From an uncultured Planctomycetaceae bacterium (lineage in GTDB: Bacteria; Planctomycetota; Planctomycetia; Planctomycetales; Planctomycetaceae): 7,131 nucleotides of DNA. The notes below the pieces were generated by a model. That model was not told the DNA's origin, searched no databases, and was given only the letters and a program-made list of their open reading frames with translations. The number at the start of each line of letters is the position of its first letter. Position 1 is the first letter of the stretch. A program made the position numbers and the translations under genes. Below, one piece after another: positions 6,332-7,131 of this stretch. The DNA is taken from assembly GCA_903921605.1 (NCBI GenBank), contig CAIXQV010001217.1, forward strand, positions 1-7,131. Direction: 5' to 3'.

Positions 6332-6524
6332 TTCACCACAGAGGTCACAGAGAGCACAGAGGGGAATCGCAAAGTGAGGCTCGGGGAAGGTTTGAACGCA
6401 GAGGCCGCAGAGGTCCGCAGAGAGTCACTCAGATTTGGAATTCCCCTCTGCGATCCTCCGCGACTTCTGCGTTCAGAAACTCAGTGTTTCCTCTATGTAA
6501 CTCTGTGACCTCTGTGGTCAAACC
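6332..6524. repeat. Nested inverted-repeat unit 1
   Basis: The outer left arm (6332-6364, TTCACCACAGAGGTCACAG...) pairs with the outer right arm (6488-6524), including a perfect 17-bp stretch CCACAGAGGTCACAGAG. Inside it, a CGCAGAG-rich arm (6391-6424) pairs with 6446-6476. The short centre contains GGAATTCC. Read as protein, the left arm gives His/Arg/Gly-rich peptides of the HHRGHREHRGE kind, which are artefacts of the repeat. Confidence 0.8.
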
Positions 6525-6569
6525 TGTGATTGATGAGGCCTCATCTCCAATGAGAATGTTCGAAATCAT
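6525..6569. repeat. 45-nt linker between units 1 and 2
   Basis: This spacer is 45 bases long and matches the spacer at 6748-6792 at 39 of 45 positions. It contains the perfect 10-bp palindrome TGAGGCCTCA (6534-6543). Its conservation shows that the amplified unit includes the linker as well as the hairpin. Confidence 0.7.
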
Positions 6570-6747
6570 TTCACCACAGAGGTCACAGAGAGCACGGGGG
6601 GGAATCGCAAAGTGAGGCTCGGGAGAGGTTTGAACGCAGAGGTCCGCAGGGGCACTCAAATCTGGAATTCCCCGCTGCGTCCCTCCGCGAACTCTGCGTT
6701 CAAAACTGTGCTTCCTCTGTGATCTCCGTGTCCTCTGTGGTTAAACC
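6570..6747. repeat. Nested inverted-repeat unit 2
   Basis: This has the same architecture as unit 1 in a shorter 178-bp form. The outer arms are 6570-6602 and 6712-6747; the inner arms are 6628-6650 and 6673-6706. The inner left arm has one CGCAGAG-like module fewer than unit 1. The centre is close to that of unit 1 (CACTCA..., TGGAATTCCCC). Confidence 0.8.
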
Positions 6748-6792
6748 TGCGATTAATGAGGCCTCAGCTCGATTGAGAATGTTTGAAATCAT
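6748..6792. repeat. 45-nt linker between units 2 and 3
   Basis: This is the second copy of the linker, with TGAGGCCTCA at 6757-6766 and six differences from the copy at 6525-6569. Confidence 0.7.
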
Positions 6793-6986
6793 TTCACCAC
6801 AGAGGTCACCGAGAGCACGGAGGGGAATCGCAAAGTGATGCTCGGGGAAGGTTTGAACGCAGAGGTCCGCAGAGAGTCAAACGTCCAGTTGTCTCCTCGT
6901 TGTGCTTCCCCCTCTGCGATCCTTCGCGACCTCTGCGTTCAAAACTGTGCTTCCTCTGTGATCCCTGTGACCTCTGTGGTGAAACC
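6793..6986. repeat. Nested inverted-repeat unit 3
   Basis: The outer arms are 6793-6825 and 6951-6986; the inner arms are 6851-6876 and 6911-6945. The centre (about 6877-6910) differs from the shared centre of units 1 and 2. The linker-like sequence after the unit stops matching soon after TGCGATT (6987-6993), which marks the right end of the array. Confidence 0.8.
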
Positions 6987-7092
6987 TGCGATTCACCTGG
7001 CAAGCCTGTGGTACTCGGTTGATCGCCCCTTGGGAGAGTGTCCGGAAATTATGGAATCCTTGGAAGGAATAACTTTTCAAAGGGCCTAGGGC

Positions 7093-7131
7093 ATGTCAAG
7101 AATACCGTTGAACGCCCTTGATCCTGCGGAG
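7093..7131 (+). CDS. Start of a gene cut by the window edge; possibly carboxymuconolactone decarboxylase family
   Basis: An ATG at 7093 opens a frame with no stop to the end of the window: MSRIPLNALDPAE. An N-terminus of the type M(S/A)RIP...DP.. is familiar from carboxymuconolactone decarboxylase/AhpD-like proteins, small enzymes using a redox-active cysteine pair or acting as decarboxylases. AAGGG at 7080-7084 stands eight bases upstream and could serve as a ribosome binding site. Thirteen residues are too few for a firm assignment, and the active-site region lies outside the window. Confidence 0.45.
   Translation, partial: MSRIPLNALDPAE

Noticed and set aside
6332..6986. CRISPR array
   Set aside because: The repeats are long imperfect inverted units of about 180-195 bp, the linkers are alike rather than unique, and no cas gene is present.
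6268..7089. Several ORFs of 65-115 codons on both strands in the repeat array, with peptides such as HHRGHREHRGE
   Set aside because: They are translations of the inverted repeats: the same peptide pattern recurs in each unit and on both strands, and no independent motif or start signal supports them.

Overview
The window looks like a piece of a planctomycete chromosome, or that of a close relative. The reasons are a large single-polypeptide exosortase with an EpsI-like tail (XrtU-like), a PEP-CTERM cargo protein, weak or absent Shine-Dalgarno sites at the two large genes, long intergenic gaps, and a GC-moderate array of CACAGAG-rich inverted repeats. This placement is inferred from gene content and was not tested by a search.

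Layout, left to right. Positions 1-466 hold no convincing gene: there is one doubtful 39-codon ORF and a nest of inverted repeats. At 467-2233 (minus) lies the exosortase. An 896-bp gap (2234-3129) then separates it from the divergently transcribed 597-residue asparagine-synthase-type glutamine amidotransferase at 3130-4923 (plus). Its weak candidate terminator at 5006-5029 converges on the minus-strand PEP-CTERM gene at 5213-5995, which ends in two stacked hairpins followed by a clear U-tract. Upstream of the PEP-CTERM gene are a good ribosome binding site, a possible promoter and a near-perfect 22-bp palindrome. From about 6265 to 6986 there is a tandem array of three nested inverted-repeat units with conserved 45-nt linkers. 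A new plus-strand gene seems to begin at 7093 and runs off the window.

How the genes fit together. The PEP-CTERM protein has an N-terminal signal peptide and a C-terminal VPEPG motif, hydrophobic stretch and arginine cluster, which is the tag that exosortases recognise and cut. The exosortase keeps its Cys, Arg and His catalytic residues. In better-studied PEP-CTERM systems an AsnB-like amidotransferase sits with exopolysaccharide genes, so the synthase here may amidate a sugar or glycan precursor rather than only make asparagine. The window therefore reads as a small, dispersed protein-sorting and surface-polymer locus. The three genes are not one operon, and their functional link is inferred from family knowledge and proximity.
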